A DNA stretch of 64,000 nucleotides from Hericium rajendrae (GCA_033439255.1 CM065881.1:3348001-3412000), one strand, 5' to 3'. Shown: positions 9,778-21,472, counted from the stretch's first letter. The notes: generated by a model not told the origin, from the letters alone. A program made the numbers and translations.

Positions 9778-11569
9778 ATGGCCACACCCAGCGATGAGCA
9801 GCTGCTCGAGCTCGGTTATACCAAGGTCCTCCCGCCCAACTCGTCCGGCATCCACATCATCATCGTCGGCTGCGGCTTCGCGGGCCTCGCGTGTGCCATC
9901 GAGTCTGTCAGAAAGGGGCACTCAGTGACCCTCCTCGAAAAATACGATCACATCAGGACGCTCGGTATGTTACCCCTTTTGCCTTTTTTTAAATTGCAGC
10001 TGACACGTCTGCCCCGCAGGCGATGTAAGTACTCTATTTTTTTTTTCTAGATTGATCAACACTCATCAAATCTATCCAGGTCATCAGCTTCGATTTCAAC
10101 GTCGGCCGGTTCTTCATGCGCTGGGGGCTGCACGAGCGGTAAGCGCGTCCGGCCCGGCCATCTCATCGCGCCTGACCTCGACAGGCTGCTCCCCCTCTGC
10201 GCGCACGCGTCCAACCTCCACCTGCACAACTTCGCCGGCGAGCTGCTGCACGTGCAGCCGCTCCAGCAGGCGCAGTACGCGTCGTACATGTACAACGGGC
10301 ACCGCGGCGAGATCCTGGCCGTCCTCGCCGCGTACGCGCGCGAGCTGGGCGTCGACATCCGCCTCGGGCACCGCGTCGTCGATTTCTGGGAGGACGCCGC
10401 GGCGGGCGAGGCCGGCGTCGTCGTCGAGGGCGGCGCGCGCATGGCCGCGGACGTCGTCGTCGCGGCCGACGGCACGCGCAGTGCCGCGCGCAGGCTTGTG
10501 CTCGTGCGTACGTGCGTGGTCCGGCGCAGTGGCGTGCTCATGTCTGTTTCCGCAGGGCTACGACGACAAGCCGATGGCGTCCGGCTACGCGATCTATCGC
10601 ACGTGGTTTGACGCGGTGCCCGCCGGCATCGACACAGACCCGCTCACGAGCTTCCTCGCACAGGAAACAGACGTGCTCTACGGCTGGATCGGTCCGTTCA
10701 TCCCTCCCCTCCACCCTACCTATCTGACCGCGCCACAGGCCAAGACGCGCACTTCCTCGCGTCCAACTGCAAAAAAGGCACCACCGTCTCCTGCGTGCTC
10801 ACGCACAAGTACGCGCCCCCCTTGCCTTGCACACGTCACCCCGCTGACGCAGCGCAGGGACACGGCCGACATCGCCGAGTCGTGGTCCCTCCCCGGGCGG
10901 CGCGAGGACGTGCTCGCGCTCGTCGCGGACTGGGACCCGCGCTGCGCCGCGATCGTGCGCAAGGCGCCCGCGTTCGTCGACTGGAAGCTCGTGCACCGCG
11001 CGCCGCTCCCGACGTGGCTCGCGCCCGGCGCGCGCCTCGCGCTCGTCGGCGACGCCGCGCACCCGTTCCTGCCGTGCGTGCCTTCTCTGCCGTAACGAGC
11101 CCCTGTCGTGCCGTGTCCGTGAGCGTGCGCTGACATGCTTGCGTGCTTAGGACGAGCGTCCAAGGCGCCGCACAGGCCGTCGAAGACGGCGTCGCGCTCG
11201 CGACGACACTGCACCTCGCCGGCAAACCGCACATCCCGCGCGCCCTGCGCACCTGGGAACACCTCCGGTGCGCCTCCCCCCTCTCCCTCTTCCCCCGTCC
11301 TACATACGCTGACAGCTAAGCGCAGGTACGCGCGCGTGTGCGCGGCACAGCGCCTCGGGCAGACGACGCGCGATACATGGCACGGCGCGGGGCCGGACGC
11401 GCGCGGGCCCGCGCTCGACCTCCCGCGCCCGCCGTGGCTGCTCGACTTTGACGCGGAGCGCGACGCGTGCGCGCGCTATGCGGGCGTCGCGGCGCGGCTT
11501 GCGCGCGAGGGGTACCGCGCGCCGGGGCCGGCGGGTGAAGTCTTAATGACCTCGGGGCGGACTCCGTAG
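9778..11569 (+). CDS. FAD-dependent monooxygenase, salicylate hydroxylase-like
   Basis: Nine exons (9778-9964, 10020-10024, 10080-10138, 10185-10503, 10556-10691, 10739-10808, 10858-11073, 11151-11267, 11326-11569) give 450 residues. The second exon is only 5 nt (GCGAT) and restores the conserved LGDVISF reading. Family hallmarks of group A flavin monooxygenases are present: the dinucleotide fold IIIVGCGFAGLACAIESV followed by a charged strand end (LLEK), the DG-type VAADGTRSAARR, and the second FAD motif LVGDAAHPFLP followed by QGAAQAVEDG. The first glycine motif is GxGxxG with Cys in the variable position. Such enzymes hydroxylate aromatic or related acids with NAD(P)H and O2, and the exact substrate cannot be read. 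No membrane anchor or signal peptide is present. Codon use is extremely GC-rich in the 3' half, as in the neighbouring GATA gene. Confidence 0.88.
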
Positions 11570-12987
11570 ATGTCTGTGGTGGAATGCATGTATGTGACCT
11601 GCGCGTCTGCTGTTTCGCGAACGCCTGCCGTCTGCATTCGGCATGTATCTCCGTTTGTGGGCGCGGCGTGTGTGCCCGTCGCCCATCAAAGCCTGACAGC
11701 TGGCGCCGCCTGGCAGGGCTCCGAGACGGAGGTCCAGACATATAGTATGCATGGACGCCAGTCCCGCGCGCACAGTCAACCACCGCGGCGGACGCAGATT
11801 CCGCCTCGCACGCTCGCCGCCAGCATTCAGTTGCACCACGCCGGCGGCGCTGATATGGCTCCCTCGCAGGCATGCAGCCCTGCCTGCTTGCCTCTCGAAT
11901 GCGCGCATCGCCCGCGTCTGTCCGATCCCACACACGGCACCGCCGGCCGCAGTGCATCAACATCTGCGGATCTCCACGCGCTGGCGTCCTCGGACACTGG
12001 CGCGGAATCAGCCAGAAGCCAACGGATCGAAGAGGCAATCAGCGCGCGCCGCCGAGGACGCGTGCGCCTGCGCTGGACATTTATCTGATATGGACGTGCG
12101 CGCATGGTTTGGCCCGCTGTGGGTGGATGATAGGCATATGCATGGAAGGGCACCCTGCGCTCGGGGCCGGGGGGGTGCCTATCAGGATGACGCCGGGCGG
12201 GCGGCCCGCGGGGCGTCCGGACGGGCTGAAAGCACATGCCAGCACCAGCACCGCGCAGTGCATGCTCCGAGTCGCGCAAGAGCTGTTCAGCTGCGTCTGT
12301 CGATTGGGAAAGACCTGCAGGCGCCAGCTGGAAATGAAGTGCAAGCAGATATGCCGGACGCGCACACGCTGCACGCTGCTGCTCGCCCAGCCTGCGAATG
12401 GCAACCGGAGACGTACGTACGTACGCACTCCTCCAATCCGCAAACAGCGCGCACATGACCAGGCTCACGCTTCGAGCCGGGAGCACATGCAGCGCGGGCC
12501 CGCGCTTCGACGCCCAGACTGAGATCGCGTCACCCGTGCGTACTCACTCGCGCTTCTCGGACGAACCCTTCCTTCCTTCCTGCTCGCTTCCGAGACACGA
12601 TGCGGATATGGACAGATAAATTACAGCACGATACAGCAGAGCAGACAAAAACCACCGCATTGTTCGCGCCGCCCACGCAGGCGGAAATATACATTTTGGA
12701 ATGGAGCGCGGCGGAATGGTCAGTGGCAGTGGGGAATAAAGCGGTGACGGTGGCGCGGCAGGATACGGTACGGTACGATAAGCTAGCAGCATCTAGGGGC
12801 CCCGCCCCGACACGCACAAACGAACGACGGAGCGGCCCGAGGGTCCAACGTAAGTAACTTAGTGAATACAGCGATTCGATTTGTACAGACGCGCACGCGC
12901 GATTACCAAGAAGCGATACAGCGACCCAGGCGAAGCGAACGAAACGAACGAACAAACAGTCTTGGGCGCGCGCGCGGGCGGGTAAGT
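11570..12987. other. GC-rich spacer between convergent genes
   Basis: 1.4 kb between the 3' ends of the monooxygenase and the GATA factor. Long frames exist on several strands only because stops are rare in GC-rich DNA. None has recognisable domains or splice support. A short ACGT run lies at 12411-12425. Confidence 0.5.
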
Positions 12988-14146
12988 CTAGGGGCTGCGC
13001 GCGCGGACGGGTATCGAGGCGCGGCGCTCGGGGCTGCGCGGCGCGGACACGGGCGCGGGGTGCGGGTGCGGGTCCGCCCAGGACGTGATCTGCGGGAGGC
13101 GCGGCGCGTCGCCGCGCGCGAGGAGCGGCGCGATGCTCGGGTGGCTGTACGCGTGCGGCGGGAGCGAGCCCGTCTGCGGCGGCATCACGTGGTGCTGCTG
13201 CGGGGACGTGCGCGCCTTGAGCGAGCTGCCCGCGAGCGGGCCGCGCTTGTGCGGGAACTGGTCGGGGCGCGGGCGCGAGTGCGTGCGCTCGAAGAGGCCG
13301 CACTTGTTGCAGAGCTGTATTGTATTAAGGGCGGACGTCAGCGTGATCCGTTGATGGGCGGGACGGGGTGGTGATGGGTGATGGGAGTGCTTACCACTTT
13401 GCCGGGGTTGAGGCTGGAGCGGCGCCAGGTGGAGGTGTCGGTCGTGCAGCAGTTGAAGCAGCGGCGGCGGACGCGGTCGCTGAGCTTCATGGACGCGTCG
13501 TCGGTGTACATGACGCCGTAGTTGTGCGGCTGGCCCGGATACGGGTACGCGCCGTGCTCGTGGCCCTGGTGTGGCGGCGCGGAGATCTGGGAGGGCACGA
13601 CGTGGGACGGCGGCGGGTACGGGTGGGGCGTGCGGTGCCCCGAGCCGTTGGTGGCGTAGGTGGGATCGACGGCGTGGACCTTGTAGGTGTGCTCGTGGGG
13701 GAGGGAGTGCGCGGCCGGGGCGTGGTGGTAGTAGAGCCTGCCTGTGCGATCGGGCTCGACTGCGGAGTAATGGACCTGGCTGGCGTAGGAGCTGGGCGGG
13801 AGCATGCTGGATACAGAGGTGCGGCCGGTCGGGGCAGGCGATGACACGGACGAGCGATCGAGGGAAGAAGTGGACAGGGACGGAGACTGGGAGAGAGTCG
13901 CGATCGGAGGCGGGGACGGATGGGCGGCAAGGGAAGAGTGAGCTTCGTCTTCTCGGAGTCTAGATGGAATGCATCAGCTGGGGCAGTGTGGCACGACACA
14001 CAAGTGGCGCACCGTGTGGCGGCCGAGTCGATGCGATGGGGCATAGCAAACTGCAGGGGCGGCAGATTCAGGTTATCGTGAGCGATGCTCGATGGGTTGG
14101 GGGGCGGGGAGGGCGGGTGGGGGAGGGTGAGCGACTGCGGGAACAT
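12988..14146 (-). CDS. GATA-type zinc-finger transcription factor
   Basis: Three exons (14146-14013, 13959-13395, 13314-12988) give 341 residues, with introns of 53 and 80 nt. The single zinc finger is split by the second intron: CFNC, then TDTSTWRRSSLNPGKV, then LCNKCGLFERTH. The spacing is C-x2-C-x19-C-x2-C, longer than the classic 17-18 residue loop and like a basidiomycete subtype. It is followed by a basic HSRPRPDQFPHKRGPL stretch that probably extends DNA contact. The N-terminal half is Pro/Ser/His-rich and disordered. It should bind GATA motifs in the nucleus, but its target pathway is unknown. The alternative long frame through the N-terminal exon is ruled out because only the spliced frame leads into the finger. 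The 2.4 kb upstream is gene-free, suggesting an extended promoter. Confidence 0.9.
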
Positions 14147-16518
14147 GGCGCGTCAGAGCGTGTTGGGAGGAAAAAACGCGTAAAAAGTAGACCTGGTCGG
14201 ATGCGTGGTTAATGCTTTTGTGATTGGCGTGGCGCAGCGGCGGGGACCTGTCGATGGGATCGTCGCGGGGTGTTGGGGGCGAGGGCGAGGGCGCAGGGTC
14301 GTTGCGAACGGCTGATAAGGGCGATCCGCGGGCTGGACGGTCACTCAGAGGAGAGGCGGAGGAGTGGGATCTGGAGTGGGGACTGGGTGGGTGAGGAAAA
14401 GAGCTAGTTCTGGGGATACTTAAGGACATACTGCATGGGGGGCTGTCCAGGCTGGATGATGTGTGATGAAGAGAAAGGACGGAAAACCAAATAAGTAGTA
14501 GCGCTCTGACCGAATCAGAACGACGGGAGGTCGACGAGGAGACCCAGTCCTCTTTCCTCTCTTGCAGCCTCCCTTTTTCGTTCGCCGCCTCCGAAATCGC
14601 CCCCGCGACTCCGGATCATGCCGTCCATCTCCCCAGCCGCCCATTCCACGCATCCTCCCTCTCACGACCCATTCCATTCCCTTTCTCGTACTCACCCAGC
14701 ACCTTATCAAGACGACCCTGAATAGCCCTGATTACACACCTTGTCATCGTCTCTGCCGCCAGTCCCGCCCAGGCGTCAAGATCCACCCAACAGATCTCTT
14801 CCAGCTGTTCCTTCTTCTCGTTCTGACTCCAGCCCCGCCGACGGGGCCAGCCAATCCCCTTCATGTCCGCCGTGCACTAGTTTAGCACCCATTATCACCC
14901 GCATCACCAATGTAATGTAGCTACCAACCCCGCCCCAATTCACACATTTCTAAGTTACTCCCGTCGCCAGAGTATTTTCAGCCTGCACTGATTCCAATCA
15001 TTGCGCTGCTCTCACTGCTCTGCGGCTGTCATCCTCTTCTGATTGATCCTTCCTCGAACCACCCACGCATTCCCCTTCCGCAACAGGCCATCCTTCTCCC
15101 ATGCGAAGCCACGACAACTGTTCGTATCAGCCGAATCTCCTCCCCTCGAGCATCTCTTCTGGCGCCCGCCCGCGCTGCCCTGGTCTCCAGCGCCGCGGAC
15201 ATCCCTGCACCACAGCTGCCGGCCGCCCGTTTCCCCCCCACGAACCCCGCGCTGAAACGCTGTGACCCTCTCCTGATAGAGCCCACGAAAGGCAAGAACC
15301 CTGTCGCCGTGCTTCCCTTTGAGCACCCTGATGGCTCTCCCGTCGCCTGATCTCTGATTCCACCGCGCGAACGCCTCAACGCCCAACACAATTGCACTGA
15401 TAGACCGTGCCATCCCAGGCTTCATCATGGATGGACAGCAGATCGAACTGATTCCCCCAACGCTCCCCATCATTCCTCGCCCCCAACTGGACAGAGACCC
15501 CCGTGTGCCCCCACCTGATGTGACCAGCTGCGCTATTTCCACCGATTCTAGCGCACACACGGCCCGCGAATAATGCCCGCCCCCTGCCGTACAAATGCAC
15601 GCCCCCGCCGCGCGCACGCGTTCTAGCCGCTGCCCTAGCGTGCGCGATTTTCTGGCCGCTCTCTGCACCATATCACAGATCACGCTGATCGGACCAGCGA
15701 AGGGGACGATGATCCTCGCGCGCGCGGCGCTGCATCTTCTGATGCCCCCATGTCTGTTCGTTGGCTCGTTCGTGCCGCAGCATCCATCACATCGCACCAC
15801 CGCCGATGGCGAGATGTCGCCAACGTGATGCAGATTGCGCCTGCGCTGCGCCGTCGCCGCCGCCGTGCGCACCGTCCAGCGTATTCTTCTGATGCCGCGC
15901 CGTCCAACCGCGCCATATCCGTCTGAGCCGCGGCGCCGTCCCATCTGCTTCCTCCTTCTCGCACCCGTCGCGCCCCAGCGCCACGCAACCATCCGCTGAT
16001 GCCCAACCAACTATAGCTCTCCCTCCGCTCCCATACATACGTACTTCCCCCCGCGTTCCTGGATCGCAGTACCGGCATTCTCGCCCGCCAGCGGGCGAAA
16101 TGAGAAAAATGCGCACCCCCGTTCCCGCGACGCGCCCCGCCGCGCGTGTGACGCGTCCGAAATTTTTCCAGCGCGGGGGCTGCAGAAGCGCGACCCTGCG
16201 CGCGCAGGAATGAAGCGGACTGAATTGAATAAGAATGAACGAACGAACGCGGTCTGGGCGGCCGCGTCATCGGCGCCGGGCGCGTGTTCAAGCGGAGCCA
16301 CGGCGCGCGTCGGAGTTCAGAAACGCATGCATGTCGAGCTGATCGCATGCGGCGATACCGACTAAGATCTTATCCATCGACCAACCGACGGCGCATCCAG
16401 CGAGCAGCGCAGAAAGTACTGACGAGGAACCCGACCGGAGCGACCGTGAATAAAATGTCTCTCGTGTGACGCGCACGCACGGGCGCCGCTGATGCGCTTC
16501 GATTGCAGAACCAGAACC
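14147..16518. other. long divergent intergenic region upstream of GATA factor and Rqt4-like gene
   Basis: 2.4 kb between two divergent starts. C/T-rich tracts (about 14560-14900 and 15040-15260) and GC-rich DNA produce spurious frames of up to 330 codons. I found no domain, intron pattern or start context supporting a gene. It most likely holds both promoters and long untranslated leaders. Confidence 0.5.
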
Positions 16519-17340
16519 ATGCAGCACAAGCACACGCCCTGGACGAAGAAGGGGAAGGCCCCGAGCTCCTCCTCGCTGCCCTCGGACCGCCTCCGCCCGC
16601 GCGCGCCCTCCACGAAACCCGGCCCCAGCAAGCCTCAGGACAAGCCCGCGCCGCGCAGCGAAACCATCCGCGCGCTCGACGCGCTCCTCGCCGCCCTGCG
16701 CGCCCCCGCGCCCCCGCCCGCCGAGCCGTGCTACTGCCAAGGTCCGCCTTCCCTTCCCCCACTCCCCCTCCCCGCGCGCGCACACTGACACACCCCAGCG
16801 CGGCGCCACGCGCTCTCCCCACACACGCCCCTCTGCACGCACTGCGGCCTGATCCTCTGCGCCCTCCACCCCGCCCCCGCGCCCTGCCCCGCCTGCGCCG
16901 CCCCCCTCCTCACGCCCCCCGCGCGCGCAGCGCTCATCGCGCGCCTCGAGGCCGAGCGCGCGGACGCGCTCGCGGCGGAAGAAGACGCGCGCCAGCGTGC
17001 GCGCGAGGCGAAAACGGCCGCGGCGGGCGCGTTCCCCGCGCTGCCGGGTGCGGCGCCGCGGGCGGGCGGGCGCGAGGCGGGGGTGCATAAGGTGCTCTCG
17101 CTGGATCCGACGACGAAGCGCGCGACGCTCGCGGCGTACCGTTCCGCGCCGCCGCCATCGCGCCCCGGCAAGGAGGAGGAGGAAGAGGAGGAGGAGCGGG
17201 CGGAAAGGGTGCCGGCGCCGCCGGCGGAGGTGCCGCACGTCGCCGCGCCGCGCGCGGGGGCGCGCTGGGCCGATTTGCGCGCGCGAGGGGTGGGTGCGGT
17301 GTATGTCGTGGCTGGAGGCGGAGGCGCTGGTGGGCGGTGA
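16519..17340 (+). CDS. TRIP4/ASC-1-type zinc-finger protein, Rqt4-like
   Basis: Two exons (16519-16741 and 16799-17340, 57-nt intron) encode 254 residues. The N-terminus is a basic, Pro/Ser-rich MQHKHTPWTKKGK segment. The core is a C2HC5-type zinc cluster that begins CYCQARRHAL across the splice site, followed by CTHCGLILCALHP and PCPACAAPLL. This is the zinc finger of activating signal cointegrator 1 (TRIP4) and of yeast Rqt4. A helical Ala/Arg/Glu segment and a poly-Glu run (about residues 185-195) follow. As in yeast Rqt4 there is no ASCH domain. In yeast this protein belongs to the ribosome-quality-control trigger complex that helps split collided ribosomes, and that role is inferred here from the family. 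The initiator is the ATG in AACCATGCAGCAC. An upstream in-frame ATG at 16492 would add nine residues. Confidence 0.8.
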
Positions 17341-17735
17341 GCTTCGGGCTTCGCTTCGATGATGTGTATGTATCGCCTGTCTGCGTAGCTTTGTGCGCAT
17401 GGTGCGTTCGATGCGGTGTTGGTAGTGTTGTGATTGTGATGTGGGCAACAAAGCATGTTCGACAGCGGATGTACAGGTACGGAGACAGCGGTGAGAAAGA
17501 AAAGGTGCGAGCAGCAACAACAACAAAGCGAACGAGCGAGCGAGCAAAAACCAAGCAAAACGGGTCCGTAATAAATCGGGATAAAATAAGTATGTACGTA
17601 TGTAGGTGCGCATGTACGGTACGCAGACGCGCAGAAGGTTTGATTGATGATCGATGCGTCGCGTGCAGGACCTCGACATGGCCGCAATCCGAGATCAGAT
17701 CACGCCAGAAGACCGGCGCGGTGGGTGGGTGATGG
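17341..17735. other. spacer between convergent genes
   Basis: 395 bp between the Rqt4-like stop and the end of the coiled-coil gene. No gene signal was seen. Confidence 0.5.
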
Positions 17736-19763
17736 TCATGCCGGAGACGCAGCGCCGGCGCGGGGATCCCTGTTCTGAGTCTGATGCTGCAGGCCTGCCA
17801 GCTCGTTCCGAAGGGCGCGCAGCTCGCGCTCCTGCTGCTCGAGCTCGCGCTGTGCCGCGTCCAGCTGCATCTGTACGGATTCCAGGGCTGCCGTGTTCAT
17901 GTCGCACACGAGCGCGGGGATGACGGGCGAGGAGGCCCGCGAGGGGGGAAGGGGCAGGGCTGCCGGGGGCAGCGCGAGCGTGGGCTGCAGCGGCGTCGCG
18001 AGGTCCATGGATCGCTCGTCGGCGGAGAGCGCATCATACGCGCCCCCGAGCGGATCGCTGCTGCTGCCCTGCACGAGTTCAGTTGCGCGTTGCAGCTTTT
18101 CAAGTTGGCATCGCAGATCGCGTTCGCGGTGCGCGGCCGCGGCGAGCTCGCGGCGCAGCGATGCTTCCGTCTGTTTGAGTCTGGCATCATATCATGCAGG
18201 CTATGAGCACGACGCGCGGGATGGCGATAACGCATCACGAACCTGATGCACTCGGCCTCAATCAGCAGGACGCCCGAAAAAGCGGATGGGCTGCCGTCGT
18301 TGTGCTATGGGCGAGGTGGTCAGGCTCTGCGCGACAGGCTGCGTGGGCTGGACGTACGGGTCTGGGTGGTTGGGCGGACACGGTAGCAATGCGACTGCGT
18401 TCTGATTGTAGGGCCTCCAGATCGCGCGAGAGGGTATCAATCTGGTGGTCGAGCGCGCGCATCGATGGGGGCAGGGACGGAGGCTGTTCCGGCGTGTGGG
18501 GCTCAATGAAATCAGGCGGAATGGAAGAGGGATCGGCGTGTGGCCGGGGGATTTGTTCTTCGTTGGGTGGAGACCGCACAGGCGGGTCAGTTGGGCGAGA
18601 TGAAGGCTCGTCACGAGGAGGACTGGTAGTAGTTGTTTGAGGACGATTTATTCGTGGTGAAGACTTGCGCGAAATGGACTCCGCCCGTTGCATTGCGCGG
18701 GCTTCCTCCAGCTGGACGATGTCAGCATTTATTACGCGCTGAAACGCAAAGACCCACCTTCGCCGCCAAGTCCTTCACCTCCATCTCCAACTGCCTATTT
18801 TTGAGCGAAGAGTGACCAAGAACCCGCAGCGCGTCTTCGCGGGTGAGGGGTCTGGCGCTAGTGCCAGCAGAGTCAGGGACCGCACCAGAAGACGGCACCC
18901 CTCGCATCTTCCATCGCCGAGAAGAGCAGCTGGGGCAGCCGGGCTCCAGTATCGCAGCCTCCAGCTCTGCTTCACGACGCGCGACCTGCGCTTCCAGCGT
19001 TGCTATGCGTACCGCGCTTTCTGCCTCCAGGTCTTCGCGAGCACGGCGTTCTTCGTCGCGTGCGGCCGTGAGCGACAGGATCATGGGGACCACGGAGGCG
19101 CGGAGGTCTGCATTCCAGTCATGATCGTCTGCTCTCGATTCACGTTTGCGTACAGGATCTGGCGTCCCGCTTCATCAAATATCGACAGCTCGAGCTGTGT
19201 TCATCACGCACCTGCAAAGCTGGTTTGCCGCATGCCGCTTTGAGGCCATAGCGCGTAGTCGGTGCACACCTGGACTGCAGCCGCCGCGTCCCCATGAGAA
19301 AACGCCGTACCTCTTCCGGCCCGCGCGCACAACGCACCTTTCTCCGCGAGCACCTGCACGGCGTCGCGCAAATCGTCATACTCAAGCTGCATCGCGCGCA
19401 GGAGCTGCGAACGGCGGTGCACGTCCTTGGACAGCGCCTCCTTCTCCCGCCGCTCCGCGGCCATTTCGATGGTATGGCTCAGCTGCGCCGCGTCGAGCGC
19501 GTCGAGCGTGAGGAGCAGCCGCTCCTTCTGCTGCGAGACCAGACATGCGTACGCGCGCAGCTGCAGCTCCAAGTCGGCAATCTGCAGGTCCGGGTGATCG
19601 AAACGCCGCGTACTAGGATGAGCAGACGACGACGCACGTGTTTGCGCTGCTCGCGCACGGTTTTGGGTAGGTCTTCTGCGGGGTGCTGTGGCGGGCCCAT
19701 GCAGCCTATGGCATTGGTATCAGCGCGAATAGAGAGGTGACAGGATGTCGAAGAAGTGGCCAT
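17736..19763 (-). CDS. coiled-coil protein of unknown function
   Basis: A multi-exon gene starting at the ATG at 19763 (MATSSTSCHLS). Exon 1 is 19763-19638. A 56-nt intron leads to IADLELQLRAYACLVSQQ. Further introns of 53, 46, 53 and about 60 nt connect DPVRKRESRADD and ILSLTAARDEERRARED, KNRQLEMEVKDLAAK, LEEARAMQRAESISRK, HNDGSPSAFSG, and finally LKQTEASLRRELAAAA to the stop at 17738-17736. A possible 63-nt intron near 19276-19337 is a multiple of three without stops and may be retained. The product is about 560-585 residues. It has heptad-rich helices in the first 250 and last 150 residues, separated by a Pro/Ser/Thr-rich disordered middle (PPVRSPPNEEQIPRPH). There is no enzymatic motif, signal peptide or membrane segment. 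A scaffold or cytoskeletal role is only a guess from the coiled coils. Confidence 0.7.
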
Positions 19764-20119
19764 GGCATCTCCGAGTCGGTCTAGCTGTGGGCGTCTGTCG
19801 CCGGAAGATGCCGAACGTCACGGAAACGACAATTCAGCGCCAAAGGCCATGTCAGTTACCTTGTGCAAGACCGCGGCTGGTAAGAATCCGGATTCGTCGT
19901 TCCGCGCACAGACATTATTCTTAATTGACGCATTTCACATAGGATATGAACCCCGTTCCACGTGTGAGGGTACGACGTTGATGCAAACAACGATCTCACC
20001 CTTGTCAGGCATCTCAGCGAGTGGCCGGTCTCGAGCTTGCTCCTTTAACAAAGTCCATGCGCATCAGCCCCGCGCATTCACTCGTGCGCAGGGCCTCGTG
20101 AATATTCCACGTCTATATT
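19764..20119. other. divergent promoter region
   Basis: 356 bp between the coiled-coil gene and the MBD4-like gene. No frame or motif of note. Confidence 0.45.
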
Positions 20120-21137
20120 ATGGAGATCAACGGAAGCCGGAACAAACCCCTCTCATTTAACTCGAGGTTCTTCGCGTCCATCGCCGGAAGCAAACACGTC
20201 AAGGCCCCTTCATCGGTGGACACTCTCGCAAAGGAAACATTGCTCGCTCTCACAGGCGATGCTGATGGCCTCCTGCGCGAGGAGCACGCGCGTCTGATGG
20301 ACTGCAGCCCCGGGTACAGCTTTTATTTCCTATCATACCTCGACCGACATCGAAGACTGCTCGCTGCCAAGCCGGTTCTGATCCAAGGTGCGCCACGCGT
20401 CCCATGCACTGACAGGTCGAAATGCATCATTCACCGATATCGGCGTGGCAGAGTGCGTCGCAGAAGACCCGTGGAGGGTTTTGGTCGCCGTGATGCTGCT
20501 CAACAAGACCGCGGGCCGCCATGCCATCCCGGTGTTCTGGTCCATCATGGAGCGATGGCCATCAGCAGAAGCCATGGCCGGCGGTGAGCAGGCTCTCGTT
20601 TCGTTTCGGCACCGCCGTCGCTAATTTAAGTGTGCTCCCACAGCGGACGTCGCCGAGCTCGTCGAATGCATCCGCCCGCTGGGACTGCAGGATAGACGCG
20701 CGCGGCGTCTTGCCGCTTTGTCTGCGGCCTATGTTAAGCAGCCGCCCGAGCACGCAAGGCCGAGGCCGTCCAAGTATTACTCTGCGTCTCGGAACGGACA
20801 GCACGACGCTTCGCAGCCTCACGGGTCGCAGAAGTTGATGTCGCCGATATCACACCTGCCTGGGAGCGGTCCGTACGCCATGGATTCCTACCGGATCTTC
20901 TGCTGTGGACCTGATGAGTGGCGCTCCGTGCTGCCTGCTGATAAGGAACTTAGACGGTATCTCGTGTGTAACCATGCTGTTGGTGTGAATGACCATAATA
21001 ATCGTGGACGTTTTGGACAGGAATGGCGATGGGCTATTGATGGGAAGAAATGGTCCCCTCATCGTGGTGTGGCGGGGCCTACCGACGATTCCTATATTGA
21101 ATCCTTGATAGCCAATGTGAATTCCAGTGAACTATGA
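20120..21137 (+). CDS. MBD4-like mismatch-specific DNA glycosylase (HhH-GPD superfamily)
   Basis: Four exons (20120-20387, 20452-20583, 20644-20963, 21021-21137) give 278 residues. Intron 1 (64 nt) was placed so that KPVLIQ joins ECVAEDPWRVLVAVMLLNKT, the pattern seen in MBD4 (LIQE...DPWKLL...LNRT). Further landmarks are FWSIMERWPSAEAMA, the helix-hairpin-helix-like LPGSGPYAMDSYRIFCCG with its catalytic Asp (AMDS), and a C-terminal WRWAIDGKKW. No methyl-CpG-binding domain precedes it, so only the glycosylase half of the animal protein is present. The family removes T or U from G:T and G:U mismatches that arise by deamination of 5-methylcytosine or cytosine. Basidiomycetes methylate DNA, so such an enzyme makes sense. 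The alternative 28-nt first intron, 20388-20415, is too short to be credible. Confidence 0.85.
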
Positions 21138-21373
21138 GGACTCAGCAGCGCGGCGGGCCGAGAGTGACAGACTGCATAAATTTCAGATATTACGGGGCAT
21201 ACGGCTCGATCCCGGCAAGTATAAAATAATCGAATCCGTGCACATATTGCGCTGGGTCCCTCTGGTGGCTCCCCGACGCTAACGAATTTTGCTGCCACGA
21301 ACCTCGGCCTCTGCGAATTGCCCTAGGTAACAACTCATATCATTGTGTTATACAGAAGATCTTATCTATGAAC

Positions 21374-21472
21374 GGCCCAATGGTCTAGTGGTATGATACT
21401 TGCTTTGGGAGTAAGGAGTTCATCTCCTGGCGTCACTGCAAGGGGTCCCGGGCTCGAATCCCGGTTGGGCCC
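21374..21472 (+). tRNA. tRNA-Pro(UGG) with 27-nt intron
   Basis: The acceptor stem GGCCCAA (21374-21380) pairs with TTGGGCC (21465-21471), with C at the discriminator position. The anticodon stem CTTGC (21399-21403) pairs with GCAAG (21438-21442), and the T arm is CCGGG, CTCGAAT, CCCGG (21448-21464). The anticodon TGG is at 21406-21408. The extra 27 nt (21410-21436) sit one base 3' of the anticodon, the canonical position of nuclear tRNA introns. The TGGTCTAGTGGTATGAT box A region matches the usual eukaryotic tRNA-Pro. Confidence 0.93.

Noticed and set aside
10052-11095. Single 347-codon plus-strand frame in the monooxygenase region
   Set aside because: It reads through introns in a shifted frame. 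The nine-exon model yields the FAD motifs and an exact codon count.
12530-13303. Long minus-strand frame overlapping the end of the GATA gene
   Set aside because: It is an out-of-frame reading of the third GATA exon; only the spliced frame gives the CNKCGLF half of the zinc finger.
15012-16010. A 332-codon minus-strand frame
   Set aside because: The composition is Arg/Gly-rich without domain-like segments. It lies in GC-rich DNA where stops are rare, overlaps equally long frames on the other strand, and has no start context or intron pattern.
20388-20415. 28-nt intron in the MBD4-like gene
   Set aside because: Below the size of any other intron here. The 64-nt alternative gives the family-conserved LIQE...DPW junction.
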